Source: Hymenobacter sp. CRA2 (GTDB lineage: Bacteria > Bacteroidota > Bacteroidia > Cytophagales > Hymenobacteraceae). Taken from it: a stretch of DNA of 64,000 bases. Shown in pieces: positions 17,177 through 25,828 of this stretch; position 1 is the stretch's first letter; the number at the start of each line of letters is the position of its first letter. The position numbers were made by a program, and so were the translations under genes. The stretch lies in the NCBI RefSeq assembly GCF_002007105.1, contig NZ_MVBC01000001.1, positions 1 through 64,000 of the forward strand. The letters run 5' to 3'. The notes under the pieces were generated by a model. The model did no database searches. It was not told the origin of the DNA and worked only from the letters and a program-made list of their open reading frames with translations.

Positions 17177-19822
17177 ATGAAAAACAAGTTACTCCTGCTG
17201 CTGGCCTCCTCCGGGCTGCTGGCTACCAATGCGTTTGCACAAGCGCCGGCTACGGGCCGGCCGGCCGTACCCGGCAGCGGCGCCCCCACGGGTGCCCCGG
17301 GTGGCGCCAGCCCCCGCGCCGCGGTGCTGCCCGCCGCCCCGCAGGGCAGCGGCCGCATCACCGGCACCGTTATCGACGCGGGCACCAAGCAGCCGGTAGA
17401 GTACGCCACCGTAGCGCTGCTGCCCGCCACCGGCGAGCAGCCCATCGACGGGGCCGTGGCCGACGACAAGGGCCGCTTCACCATCAAGGGCCTCGCGCCG
17501 GGCTCGTACCGCCTCTCCATCAGCTTTATCGGCTACGGCACCTCCCTCCAGCCCATCACGCTGGAAGAAGGCAAGATGAGCGTGGACCTGAACACGGTGG
17601 CGCTGACCTCGCAGGCCAAGCAACTGGGCGAGGTGAAAATCACCGGCGAGCGGCCCGTGGTGGAAAGCAAGCCCGACCGCCTCGTGTACAACGCCGCCCA
17701 GGACGCCACCAACTCCGGCGGCTCGGCGGCCGACGTGCTGCGCAAGGCCCCGATGGTGAGCGTGGACCCCGACGGCAACCTGCAGCTGCGCGGCTCCGGC
17801 AACGTGCGCGTGCTCATCAACGGCAAGCCCTCGGCCGTGGTAGCCGGCGACGTGGCCCAGGCCCTGAAGCAGCTGCCCGCCGACCAGATCAAGAACGTGG
17901 AGGTCATTACCTCGCCCTCGGCTAAGTACGACGCGGAAGGTTCGGCTGGTATCATCAACATTGTCCTGAAGGAGAATAACCTGCAGGGCGTCAACGGCAA
18001 CGTGGGCCTGGCCGTGGGCACGCGCAACTCCAACGCCAACTTCGCCCTGAACGCCCGCAAAGGCAAGTTCGGCCTCTCGTCGGCGCTCAATAGCTGGTTG
18101 TTTTACTCGCCGGCCTTGCAGGAGCTGGACCGCACCAACTACGACCGCAGCGGCAACGTGCTTAGCAAGCTGGAGCAGCGCAACGAGGGCAACGGCCTCG
18201 GCGGCGGCGGCAACCTGCGCCTGGGCCTCGACTACGAGCCGGCTCCTAACCACGCGCTGAACCTGTCGGTCAACGGCAACCTGTTTGCGCGCGGCCAGGA
18301 GGCTACCGTGCGGCAAAAGCTGTTTCAGGGCCCGGGCCTGGCGCTGCAGACCAATCCCTTCAGCACCTACTTCCGCGACCTTGACCAGGATTTCGGCAAC
18401 AAGAACGTGGACCTGACGGGCTCGTATACCCGCAGCTTCGGGCAGCAAAGCCGCCGCGAATGGGTGGTGCTGGCCCAACACTCGCGCAACAACAACCGCA
18501 ATACCTACGCCATCGACCAGTTCAACCTGAACTCGGCCTCGGATGAAAAGGTACCGCTGGACATCCCCTTCTACCAGGAAGACAGCCGCAACAAGGCCCG
18601 CAACCTCGAAACCACGCTGCAAACCGACTACGTACACCCGCTGTCGGACAAGCAGACGGTGGAAGTAGGCGCCAAGATGATCCTGCGCAACGTGCGCAGC
18701 CAGTACTTCGTGGACACGGCCTACGCCTCGAACAGCTTCGGCCGCAACGCGCAGCTGACGAACGTATTCAACTACGACCAGAACGTAACGGCCGGCTACC
18801 TCACTTACGCCACGCCGCTGAGCAAGAAGTTCAGCACCCGCATCGGGGGCCGCGTGGAGCGCACTGACCTGGGTGGCAACTTCCAGCAGGGCGAGGCCTC
18901 GCGCTTCACCACCGACTACACCAACCTGTTGCCCAACGTCTCGCTGACCTACAGCCTGAAGCAGCCCGGCTCCACGGTGCGCGCCAGCTATTCGCGCCGC
19001 ATCCAGCGCCCGAGCATCTTCTACCTGAACCCCTACCAGAACCGCATCGACCCCTACAACATTCAGCAGGGTAACCCGCGCCTGGACGCCGAGTTTTCGG
19101 ACAACTACGAGCTGAACATGAACACCTTCGTGAAGGGCTCGGTCATCAACCTCACGGCCTACGCCCGCATCACCAACAACGCCATCGAGGGCATCCGCTC
19201 GACGCGCGACACTCTGGTGGAAAACCAGACGCGGCAGATTACCTTCACCAGCTACGGCAACGTGGCCCGCAACCAGAGCTTCGGCCTGAACCTGTTCGGC
19301 TCGGTGAAGCCGCTGCCGAAATGGGACATCAGCGGCAACGTAAACGCCTACTACGTGTACCTGAAGAGCGCCGCGCTTCAGACCAGCAACAGCGGCGTGG
19401 TGGTATCGGCCAACCTAAACTCCAGCTACAAGTTCGACAAGGGCTGGAGCGCGCAGTTCTTCGGCATGATCAACACGCCGCGCGTGCAGCTGCAAGGCAA
19501 GTCCTCGGCCTGGCAGATGTACTCCGTGGGGGTGCGCAAGAGCTTCCTCAAGGACAAGGCTGACCTGACGCTGAACGCCGACAACATCTTCAGCCCCTAC
19601 CGCCGCCTCGATAATGACTTCACCACCCGCTTCCTGGATGGTGCGGAAGTTGGCCGGAAGCAGTCGGAACAGACGAACACCACCCGCATTTACAACCGCG
19701 GCGTGCGTCTGGCCTTCAACTACCGCTTCGGCAAGCTGGAAAACAAGCCCAAGCGCCCGGCCCGCTCCATCCGCAACGACGACCAGAAAGCCGGCGACGG
19801 TGGTGGTCAGGGCGGCAACTAA
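17177..19822 (+). CDS. TonB-dependent-receptor-like beta-barrel protein (copy 1)
   Basis: 881 residues in the outer membrane. The start at 17177 gives the signal peptide MKNKLLLLLASSG to TNAFA. A carboxypeptidase-regulatory-like domain (about 57-140; SGRITGTVIDAGTKQPVEYA) is followed by a TonB plug-like domain (about 155-270; GGSAADVLRKAPMVSVD, GSGNVRVLINGKPSAVV, YDAEGSAGIINIVLKE), then a long barrel of the OMP_b-brl_3 type. The chain does not end at the last strand: after FNYRFGK comes a charged tail with RSIRNDDQKAGDG. The protein at 22079-24565 has the same architecture and tail. Ligand unknown. Confidence 0.9.
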   Translation: MKNKLLLLLASSGLLATNAFAQAPATGRPAVPGSGAPTGAPGGASPRAAVLPAAPQGSGRITGTVIDAGTKQPVEYATVALLPATGEQPIDGAVADDKGRFTIKGLAPGSYRLSISFIGYGTSLQPITLEEGKMSVDLNTVALTSQAKQLGEVKITGERPVVESKPDRLVYNAAQDATNSGGSAADVLRKAPMVSVDPDGNLQLRGSGNVRVLINGKPSAVVAGDVAQALKQLPADQIKNVEVITSPSAKYDAEGSAGIINIVLKENNLQGVNGNVGLAVGTRNSNANFALNARKGKFGLSSALNSWLFYSPALQELDRTNYDRSGNVLSKLEQRNEGNGLGGGGNLRLGLDYEPAPNHALNLSVNGNLFARGQEATVRQKLFQGPGLALQTNPFSTYFRDLDQDFGNKNVDLTGSYTRSFGQQSRREWVVLAQHSRNNNRNTYAIDQFNLNSASDEKVPLDIPFYQEDSRNKARNLETTLQTDYVHPLSDKQTVEVGAKMILRNVRSQYFVDTAYASNSFGRNAQLTNVFNYDQNVTAGYLTYATPLSKKFSTRIGGRVERTDLGGNFQQGEASRFTTDYTNLLPNVSLTYSLKQPGSTVRASYSRRIQRPSIFYLNPYQNRIDPYNIQQGNPRLDAEFSDNYELNMNTFVKGSVINLTAYARITNNAIEGIRSTRDTLVENQTRQITFTSYGNVARNQSFGLNLFGSVKPLPKWDISGNVNAYYVYLKSAALQTSNSGVVVSANLNSSYKFDKGWSAQFFGMINTPRVQLQGKSSAWQMYSVGVRKSFLKDKADLTLNADNIFSPYRRLDNDFTTRFLDGAEVGRKQSEQTNTTRIYNRGVRLAFNYRFGKLENKPKRPARSIRNDDQKAGDGGGQGGN

Positions 19823-19837
19823 CCGACTGACTTACGG

Positions 19838-19883
19838 CAACGAGAACGGGCGCCTCCCAGCTGGGAGGCGCCCGTTCTCGTTG
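19838..19883. terminator. Perfect 46-bp palindrome between convergent genes
   Basis: CAACGAGAACGGGCGCC followed by TCCCAG, then its exact complement CTGGGA to CTCGTTG. The two 23-bp arms meet with no spacer (centre CAGCTG). It lies 15 bp after the first receptor and 12 bp from the end of the second LytTR regulator, so it probably ends transcription from both sides although there is no T-tract. Confidence 0.75.
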
Positions 19884-19895
19884 CTGGCGGCTTCA

Positions 19896-20636
19896 TTACT
19901 GGATGTAGTGATGGTAGCGCAGCAGCGCCAGAAACGCCTCGCGGTAGGTGTCGCCGATGGGCAGCAGCGTGCCTGCAATCTGCACCTTGTTGCGCTCCAC
20001 AAAGTCGAGGTAGCGCAGGCTCACGAGGTACGATTTGTGGATGCGGGCAAAGCGGCCGGCGGGCAGCAACTCCTCCATGCGCCGGAAGGACTGCAGCGTG
20101 AGAATCTTGCCGGCGGCGGTGTAGAGCATCAGGTACTCCTTCATGCCCTCGATGTAAAAGATGTCGTCGAACACGACGCGGCGCAGGCGGCTATCCTGAC
20201 GCACCAGCATGGCCTCGGCGGGCTGCTGGCTTTCGATGGCAGTGGCAGAGCCGCCGTCGAGAGCCACGCGGGCCTTGCCCACGGCCTGCACAAACCGCTC
20301 GAACGCCACGGGTTTGAGCAGATAATCCAGAGCATTAAGCTCGTAGCTCTGCACGGCGTACTCGGCATACGCGGTGGTGAAGATGATGCGCGGGGCCGGC
20401 GCGGGCAGCAGCTGCACCAGCTGCAGGCCGGTGAGGCGCGGCATGTGAATATCGAGGAATACCACGTCGACGGGATGCTCCTGCAGGAAGGCCACGGCCG
20501 CTACGGCGTCGGTGAACTGCCCGCGCAGCTCCAGAAAGGGCAGCTGCGCGCAGTACTCGGCTAGCACGCCCAGGGCCAGGTGTTCATCGTCGATGATGAT
20601 GCAGGTAAGCGGCCGGCGGCCGGGCAGGGTTTCCAT
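19896..20636 (-). CDS. LytTR response regulator (second pair)
   Basis: 246 residues. The receiver domain has DDE (16-18), phospho-acceptor Asp62 in FLDIHMPR and FTTAYAEYAVQSYEL. The LytTR domain covers about 145-246 (FYIEGMKEYLML, LTLQSFRRMEELLP, FARIHKSYLVSLRYL, LPIGDTYREAF). It is a clear paralogue of the regulator at 12880-13635, sharing Asp position, linker length and DNA-binding segments. The gene follows its kinase by 10 bp and converges on the first beta-barrel receptor. It probably controls the divergent receptor at 22079-24565 (inference from position). Confidence 0.93.
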   Translation of the reverse strand: METLPGRRPLTCIIIDDEHLALGVLAEYCAQLPFLELRGQFTDAVAAVAFLQEHPVDVVFLDIHMPRLTGLQLVQLLPAPAPRIIFTTAYAEYAVQSYELNALDYLLKPVAFERFVQAVGKARVALDGGSATAIESQQPAEAMLVRQDSRLRRVVFDDIFYIEGMKEYLMLYTAAGKILTLQSFRRMEELLPAGRFARIHKSYLVSLRYLDFVERNKVQIAGTLLPIGDTYREAFLALLRYHHYIQ

Positions 20637-20646
20637 ACTGAATGGG

Positions 20647-21771
20647 CTAATACGGCCGCGGGGCGGGCTCCAGGATAAGCGAAACGAGGTACTCCTCGGC
20701 GCCGGCCTGCACCGTCAGCTGGTGGCGGCCGGGGTAAAGCAGCTCCAGGCGCCGCTGCAGATTGACCATTCCCAGGCCGCCGGGCTGCGCGAGAGCCGCG
20801 CCGTTGAGGCTCACAAAGTTGCGCACCGAGAACTGTAGGCGGCCGTCGGCATCGAGCTGCAGGGTAAGCCAGGCCACGTGCGGGCGAGCGGCCAGGTCGC
20901 CGTGCTTGAAGGCGTTTTCCACCAGCGGCAGCAGCAGCATGGGCGGAATGTGGTACACGTACTCCGCGCCCGGCGGCAGCATCAGGGTAACGGGAATGGC
21001 TTCGTCGGCTACCTCGGGCGGCAGACGCAGTGCCTGCAGGGCCACGAAGCTGCGCAGCTGCCGCAGCTCTTGCACCAGCGGCACGGCGTCGTCGCTGCTT
21101 TCGTAGAGCTGGTAGCGCATCAACTCCGAGAGGCGCAGCACGGCTTCGGAGGCCAGGGCCGAGCGTTGCAGCGTGAGCGAATAAATGTTGTTCAGGGTGT
21201 TGAAGAGAAAATGCGGGTTGAGCTGGGCCTTGAGCAAGCTTAGCTCGGTGGCCAATTGGCGCTGTTCCAGCTCCTGCCGGCTGCGTCGCTCGCGCAGGTA
21301 GTCGCCGCTCAAGCGCAGTCCGAAGCTGAGGCCAAGAATCAGCATACCCAGCAGCAAGTGCGTTGTGCCCAGCACTTTCAGGCGCACGGCCAGCGGCACC
21401 GGCGAGGCCCCGAGTTGGGCGGCTTCGTCCAGAAAAACCCCGACGCCGCTGCGCAAGGCCACGAAGAGCAGCAGCCCGCCCAGGGCCCCGAGGCTGTACC
21501 ACGCCAGGCCGCGCCGCGTGAGCAGGTAGGGCATCAGCCAAAACCAGTTCAGGTAGAATAGCCCGGAGTCAACGGCGTCGGTGACAAGTGCTTTCAGCCA
21601 CACGTCGGTGGTGGACGAGGCGTAGAAAAGGCCGCCGGTCAGCCACAGCTGCAGGTCGGCAAAGACCAGTAGGCTAAGCCAGATCAGGTGCGGCCAGGGC
21701 CACCGCGCCACCCCGGCGGGCAACCAGGGCCGCGGCGCACGGGCGCGAACGAAACGGGAAGCAGTGAGCAT
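20647..21771 (-). CDS. LytS-type sensor histidine kinase (second pair)
   Basis: 374 residues. About four membrane segments lie between 28 and 155. Phospho-acceptor His187 is in LNPHFLFNTLNNIYSLTLQ, with N-box LLPLVENAFKHGD and G-box GGLGMVNLQRRLELLYPG. No periplasmic domain is visible. It is a paralogue of the kinase at 13680-14828, cotranscribed with the regulator at 19896-20636 and divergent from the second beta-barrel receptor. Confidence 0.92.
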   Translation of the reverse strand: MLTASRFVRARAPRPWLPAGVARWPWPHLIWLSLLVFADLQLWLTGGLFYASSTTDVWLKALVTDAVDSGLFYLNWFWLMPYLLTRRGLAWYSLGALGGLLLFVALRSGVGVFLDEAAQLGASPVPLAVRLKVLGTTHLLLGMLILGLSFGLRLSGDYLRERRSRQELEQRQLATELSLLKAQLNPHFLFNTLNNIYSLTLQRSALASEAVLRLSELMRYQLYESSDDAVPLVQELRQLRSFVALQALRLPPEVADEAIPVTLMLPPGAEYVYHIPPMLLLPLVENAFKHGDLAARPHVAWLTLQLDADGRLQFSVRNFVSLNGAALAQPGGLGMVNLQRRLELLYPGRHQLTVQAGAEEYLVSLILEPAPRPY

Positions 21772-21989
21772 GCAGCGGTGGCCCAGGGCCCTCAGTGGCT
21801 ACGAATGTACATAAGCATCAGACGTCAGCCGGCGGCTTTTCAACCAGCGTGTGCCTGCGCCCTACCAACAAAAGCCGCCACTTCGCCAACTCCCGCCCGG
21901 CGGCAGTGGCAGTAGTTGAACCGGGCCGGGCGTTCGTTGAAAGCGGGCATTGGGTTGGTAGAATATTCCGCCCTGCGGCTCCCGGGGCG

Positions 21990-22039
21990 CCTACGTTTGC
22001 CCTGCCTGCCAGCTCTGCTGTAGCGCAGGCAAACGTAGG
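21990..22039 (+). promoter_or_regulatory. Inverted repeat upstream of the second receptor
   Basis: CCTACGTTTGCC (21990-22001) is repeated as its exact complement GGCAAACGTAGG (22028-22039), with 26 bp between. Each arm contains TACGTTTG, the octamer found before the ABC exporter at 15037. The element lies between the divergent second kinase and the second receptor, 40 bp before the ATG at 22079. It may be a hairpin in the leader or a two-site operator for a LytTR regulator (inference). Confidence 0.5.
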
Positions 22040-22078
22040 TTTTCGCCCACCCCTTTGCGGGTCTTTCCCAGCTTATTG

Positions 22079-24565
22079 ATGCTGCCCTTATCCCTTTTTC
22101 TGCGCAGTACGGCGCTTGTGAGTCTGGCATGCGCGCCGCTGTGGGCCCAGGCCCAATCTACCGCTCGGCGTGGCACCGCCCACCTCAGCGGCACCGTGGT
22201 AGACGCTACCACCCAAAAGCCCGTCGAGTACGCCACCGTGGCCCTGCTACCGGCTGCGGGCGAGCAGCCGCTTGCCGGCACCGCGGCCGACGCCCAGGGC
22301 CAGTTTGTGTTTAAGGACCTCGCGCCGGGCTCGTACCGCCTGGCGCTGAGCTTCGTGGGCTACGCGGGCCGCACCGTACCCATCACCCTGGCGGAGCAGG
22401 GTACCGACCTCGGCCCTCTGCCGCTAACGGCCGCCGCCGAGCAGTTGGGCGAGGTGAACATCACCGGTGAGCGGGAAGTAGTGGAAACCCGGCCCGACCG
22501 CCTCGTGTACAACGCCGACCGCGACGTAACCAACACCGGCGGCACGGCTGCCGACGTGCTGCGCAAAACCCCGCTGCTGAGCGTGGACGCCGACGGCAAC
22601 GTGCAGCTGCGCGGCTCCTCCAACCTGCGCATCCTGCTCAACAACAAACCCTCGGCCCTGCTGGCCGGCAATCTGGCCGAAGCCCTGAAGCAGATTCCGG
22701 CCGACCAGATCAAAGCCGTGGAGGTGCTGACGGCTCCCTCGGCCAAGTACGACGGCGAAGGTTCGGCGGGCGTGGTCAACATCGTGCTGAAGAAAAGCAG
22801 CCTGCAGGGCGTCAACGGGAACGTGGGTGCGGGTGTCGGCAACCGCAACCAGAACCTCAACGGCTCCATCAGCGCGCGCCGGGGCCAGGTGGGTGGCAAT
22901 GCCAGCGCCAGCCTGTTTGCCAACCAATACCCCGCCAGGAGCAACTCCACCCGCCTGGACTATCTGCCAGACGGAGAAATCGGGCGGCTCGATCAGCAGA
23001 CGACTTCCCGCACCAACGGCGCCGGCGGCTTTGCCGAAGCCGGCCTGAGCTACGACCCTTCGGAGCAGCACGGCTTCACACTCACCTTCGATGGCAGTTC
23101 CTTCCTTACCCGGCAGCCGCAGCAGTTCACCAACCAGTACAGCGGCGGCGGACCGCTGCTCGACACGCTCTACGCCCGCTCGACGCGCCAGCGCTGGCAG
23201 CGGCGGAGCTTCGACCTCAGCAGCGGCTATACCCGCACCTTCGCCGGCAAGCCGGGCCGCGAGTGGGCGGTGCTGGCGCGGCACTCGCGCAACCGCAACA
23301 CCCAAGGCTACCAGCTGGAGCAGTACCCCGGCGGCGCCCTGTCTCTGGAGTCCATCGAATACCAAGAACAGAGCCGCAACCTCTCTCAAAACCTGGAAAC
23401 GACGCTGCAAACGGACTATACCCGTCCCGTGAAAGAAAACGTGTCGTGGGAAGCGGGCGGCAAGGTTATCTGGCGCCGCGTCAGCAGCGACTACACCATC
23501 GATACCCTGTTGAAAAGCCGTCAGACTGCCTTTGCCCGCAGCGTACTGCGCTCCAACGGCTTCCATTACCAGCAGAACGTAGGAGCGGCTTACGGCACCT
23601 ACAACTTCGCCGTGGGCAAGCAGTACCGCTTCAGCCTGGGCACGCGCTTGGAGTACACCGACATCACGGGGGAATTTCGGGGCGAAAACGGCCGCTTCGC
23701 CAACTACTATACCAACCTGCTGCCCAGCCTCAGCACCACGCGCAACCTGAAGAAGCCGGGCGAAACGTTGCGTCTAAGCTATTCGCGCCGCATTCAGCGC
23801 CCGGATATCTACTACCTGAACCCGTTTATCCGGCAGCTCGACCCGCGCAACATCACCTACGGCAACCCGCAGCTCTCACCTGAAGTCACCGACAACTACG
23901 AGCTAACCTACAGCACCTTCGGCAAAAGCAGCACGCTGAACGCCACGGCGTATACCCGGCGCACCAACACGGCCATTGAGCAGGTCAGCTTCTACAACGG
24001 AGCGCTGGCGCGCACGGAAAGCACCTACCGCAACATTGCCCGAAACCAAAGCTACGGCCTGAGCCTGTACGGCTCGCTGAAACCCACGCCGAAGTGGCAA
24101 ATCGGCCTCAGCACCGACGGCTCGTACACGCAGCTGCGCAGCCCGACCCTGAACCGCACGGCCACTCGGCTGCAGATCAGCGGCAATCTGAACACCTCCC
24201 TGCGCTTCGGTAAGGGCTACACCGCGCAGGCGTACGCGGGCTACGCCTCGGGCGGGGTGCTGCTGCAGGCGCGCTACTCGGGCGGGGGCTACTACACCCT
24301 GGGCCTGAAGCGCACCCTGCTGAAGGACAAGCTCGACCTGACGCTGAACGTGTCCAACTTCGCCCAGCGGTACCGCGTGTTTCGCTTCCGCACCCGCACG
24401 CCGCAGTTTGAAACCGCTGCCACCAACTACTACCCGCAGCGCTCCGTGCGGCTTTCGCTGAGCTACCGCTTCGGCAAAACGGACCCGAACGCCCCGCAGC
24501 GGCAGCGGCGCTCAATCCGCAACGACGACCAGAAAGCCGCCGGCAACGGTGGTCAGGGCGGCTGA
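22079..24565 (+). CDS. TonB-dependent-receptor-like beta-barrel protein (copy 2)
   Basis: 828 residues from the ATG at 22079; an in-frame TTG 24 bp upstream is a possible alternative. Signal peptide MLPLSLFLRS to APLWAQAQ. A carboxypeptidase-regulatory-like domain (LSGTVVDATTQKPVEYATVA) is followed by a plug-like domain (GGTAADVLRKTPLLSVD, YDGEGSAGVVNIVLKK) and a barrel with YSRRIQRPDIYYLNPF. The final strand YRFGKTDPN is followed by a charged tail RSIRNDDQKAAGN. It aligns along its length with the product of 17177-19822. Position suggests control by the adjacent kinase/regulator pair. Ligand unknown. Confidence 0.9.
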   Translation: MLPLSLFLRSTALVSLACAPLWAQAQSTARRGTAHLSGTVVDATTQKPVEYATVALLPAAGEQPLAGTAADAQGQFVFKDLAPGSYRLALSFVGYAGRTVPITLAEQGTDLGPLPLTAAAEQLGEVNITGEREVVETRPDRLVYNADRDVTNTGGTAADVLRKTPLLSVDADGNVQLRGSSNLRILLNNKPSALLAGNLAEALKQIPADQIKAVEVLTAPSAKYDGEGSAGVVNIVLKKSSLQGVNGNVGAGVGNRNQNLNGSISARRGQVGGNASASLFANQYPARSNSTRLDYLPDGEIGRLDQQTTSRTNGAGGFAEAGLSYDPSEQHGFTLTFDGSSFLTRQPQQFTNQYSGGGPLLDTLYARSTRQRWQRRSFDLSSGYTRTFAGKPGREWAVLARHSRNRNTQGYQLEQYPGGALSLESIEYQEQSRNLSQNLETTLQTDYTRPVKENVSWEAGGKVIWRRVSSDYTIDTLLKSRQTAFARSVLRSNGFHYQQNVGAAYGTYNFAVGKQYRFSLGTRLEYTDITGEFRGENGRFANYYTNLLPSLSTTRNLKKPGETLRLSYSRRIQRPDIYYLNPFIRQLDPRNITYGNPQLSPEVTDNYELTYSTFGKSSTLNATAYTRRTNTAIEQVSFYNGALARTESTYRNIARNQSYGLSLYGSLKPTPKWQIGLSTDGSYTQLRSPTLNRTATRLQISGNLNTSLRFGKGYTAQAYAGYASGGVLLQARYSGGGYYTLGLKRTLLKDKLDLTLNVSNFAQRYRVFRFRTRTPQFETAATNYYPQRSVRLSLSYRFGKTDPNAPQRQRRSIRNDDQKAAGNGGQGG

Positions 24566-24733
24566 TCTGCTGGGCGTGGTCCTGTTCGCCGAGCAAAAGC
24601 TGTTGTTTGCACAGTGGCGCCCAGGGCTGGGCCAAATCGGCCAATAGCGGCGACTTAGGCGGTATTCCTTTGTGGTGTTCGACGGGCCCAACGCCCCGCT
24701 CTACTCTTCCGACACCGCCTTTTGCCGCCTCAT

Positions 24734-24916
24734 ATGAAAGCTTCTCTCCTCGCCCGCCTCGCTTCGTTTTTCCTCGTAGTGGCCCTGCTGCTGCCCACGC
24801 TCAACGCCGTAGCGGCTGATGCGCCGAAGCGGGCGCGCTATAACAAGGCCGGTGTACACCGCCCGGTGTACAAGAAGTATAAACCCGGCCACCGCTGGAT
24901 TTTCCAGAAGCGCTAG
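24734..24916 (+). CDS. Tiny secreted cationic protein
   Basis: 60 residues. MKASLLARLASFFLVVALLL to NAVAA is a good signal peptide; the mature chain would be only about 33 residues, DAPKRARYNKAGVHRPVYK then KYKPGHRWIFQKR. It has 11 Lys/Arg, two His and one Asp, so it is strongly basic, with several Tyr and one Trp. The start at 24734 is chosen for the signal peptide; an ATG four codons earlier is in frame. A hairpin terminator follows 27 bp after the stop. I do not recognise a family. It could be an envelope-binding or antimicrobial-like peptide, which is inference from composition. Confidence 0.65.
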   Translation: MKASLLARLASFFLVVALLLPTLNAVAADAPKRARYNKAGVHRPVYKKYKPGHRWIFQKR

Positions 24917-24943
24917 GCATCTCCTACCCGGCTCATTCTATCG

Positions 24944-24980
24944 ACGCCCGCTGCACCACACCGCAGCGGGCGTTGTGTTT
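24944..24980 (+). terminator. Terminator after the small cationic protein
   Basis: ACGCCCGCTGC (24944-24954), loop, GCAGCGGGCGT (24963-24973), then TGTGTTT. It lies between convergent genes and may also help end aroE transcription. Confidence 0.7.
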
Positions 24981-24986
24981 GGCGCC

Positions 24987-25730
24987 CTAGCGGTTCCAGA
25001 TGGCCCAGGCGGCCTCGGCCTGCAGGCACAGCATCTCGAAGCCGTTCTGCGTTTGGGTACCCTGCTCGCGGCCCCGGCGCAAAAACTCGGTTTCCTGCGG
25101 GTTATATACCAGATCGAAGAGGTAGTGCCGGGGCGTAAGCAGCTCGTAGGGAATGGCCGGATAGGTATCGACCTGCGGGTAGGTGCCCAGCGGCGTGGTG
25201 TTGATGATGAGCGTGTGCTCGGCCATCAGGGCGGGGCTCAGTTCGCCGTAGGTGAGGCCGCGGCTCATCGGGTCGCGCGAAACGAGCCAGTAGCGGATGT
25301 CCAGCTCGCGCAGGGCCACCTCCACGGCCTTGGCGGCGCCGCCCGTGCCCAGCACCAGCGCGGCGGCCTGCGCCCCCCGCGGCGGGTAGAAGCGGCGCAG
25401 CGACTCGCGGAAGCCGACGTAGTCGGTGTTGTGTCCGATCAGCCCGCGCTCGGCGTCGAACTGCACCGTATTGACGGCCCCCACGCGCGCGGCCGAAGCG
25501 TCGAGCCCGTCGAGGTAGGGCATGATCTGCTCCTTGTAGGGAATGGTCACGTTCAGGCCCTGCAGGTCGGGGTGGCGGGCCAGCAGGGCGGGCAGCTCGC
25601 CGATGTCGGCCAGCTCAAAGGCTTCGTAGGAGCAGTTGTCCAGGCCCAGGTGGTCAAATTTGCGCTGGAAATACGTCGGCGAAAACGAGTGCGTCAACGT
25701 CCGCCCAATTAGTCCAAACTCCCGGCTCAT
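24987..25730 (-). CDS. aroE: Shikimate dehydrogenase (AroE)
   Basis: 247 residues. It reduces 3-dehydroshikimate to shikimate with NADPH in aromatic amino-acid synthesis, in the cytoplasm. The substrate site has SFSPTYFQRKF and NVTIPYKE with catalytic Lys66; catalytic Asp103 is in GHNTDYVGF. The nucleotide site is VLGTGGAAKAVEVAL, and NTTPLGTYP is the family motif near the cofactor. The chain ends FEMLCLQAEAAWAIWN, as usual, and is slightly shorter than the E. coli enzyme. It is downstream of dedA on the same strand, but a strong terminator separates them. Confidence 0.96.
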   Translation of the reverse strand: MSREFGLIGRTLTHSFSPTYFQRKFDHLGLDNCSYEAFELADIGELPALLARHPDLQGLNVTIPYKEQIMPYLDGLDASAARVGAVNTVQFDAERGLIGHNTDYVGFRESLRRFYPPRGAQAAALVLGTGGAAKAVEVALRELDIRYWLVSRDPMSRGLTYGELSPALMAEHTLIINTTPLGTYPQVDTYPAIPYELLTPRHYLFDLVYNPQETEFLRRGREQGTQTQNGFEMLCLQAEAAWAIWNR

Positions 25731-25764
25731 GCGTGCTCCTGATTGATTTCAGTCCTCAACAAAC

Positions 25765-25803
25765 AAAAAAAACCGCCCCGGCCAAAGCGGCTCGGGACGG
25801 TTT
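25765..25803 (-). terminator. Terminator after the DedA gene
   Basis: On the minus strand ACCGTCCCGAGCC pairs, with two mismatches, with GGCCGGGGCGGT and is followed by eight T residues. It lies about 26 bp after the dedA stop codon. Confidence 0.8.
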
Positions 25804-25828
25804 CCAACTTTCTATTGTACAAGTGCAG

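Noticed and set aside
17189-18637. 482-codon minus-strand frame inside the first beta-barrel receptor
   Set aside because: Antisense of a well-supported receptor; no motif and biased composition.
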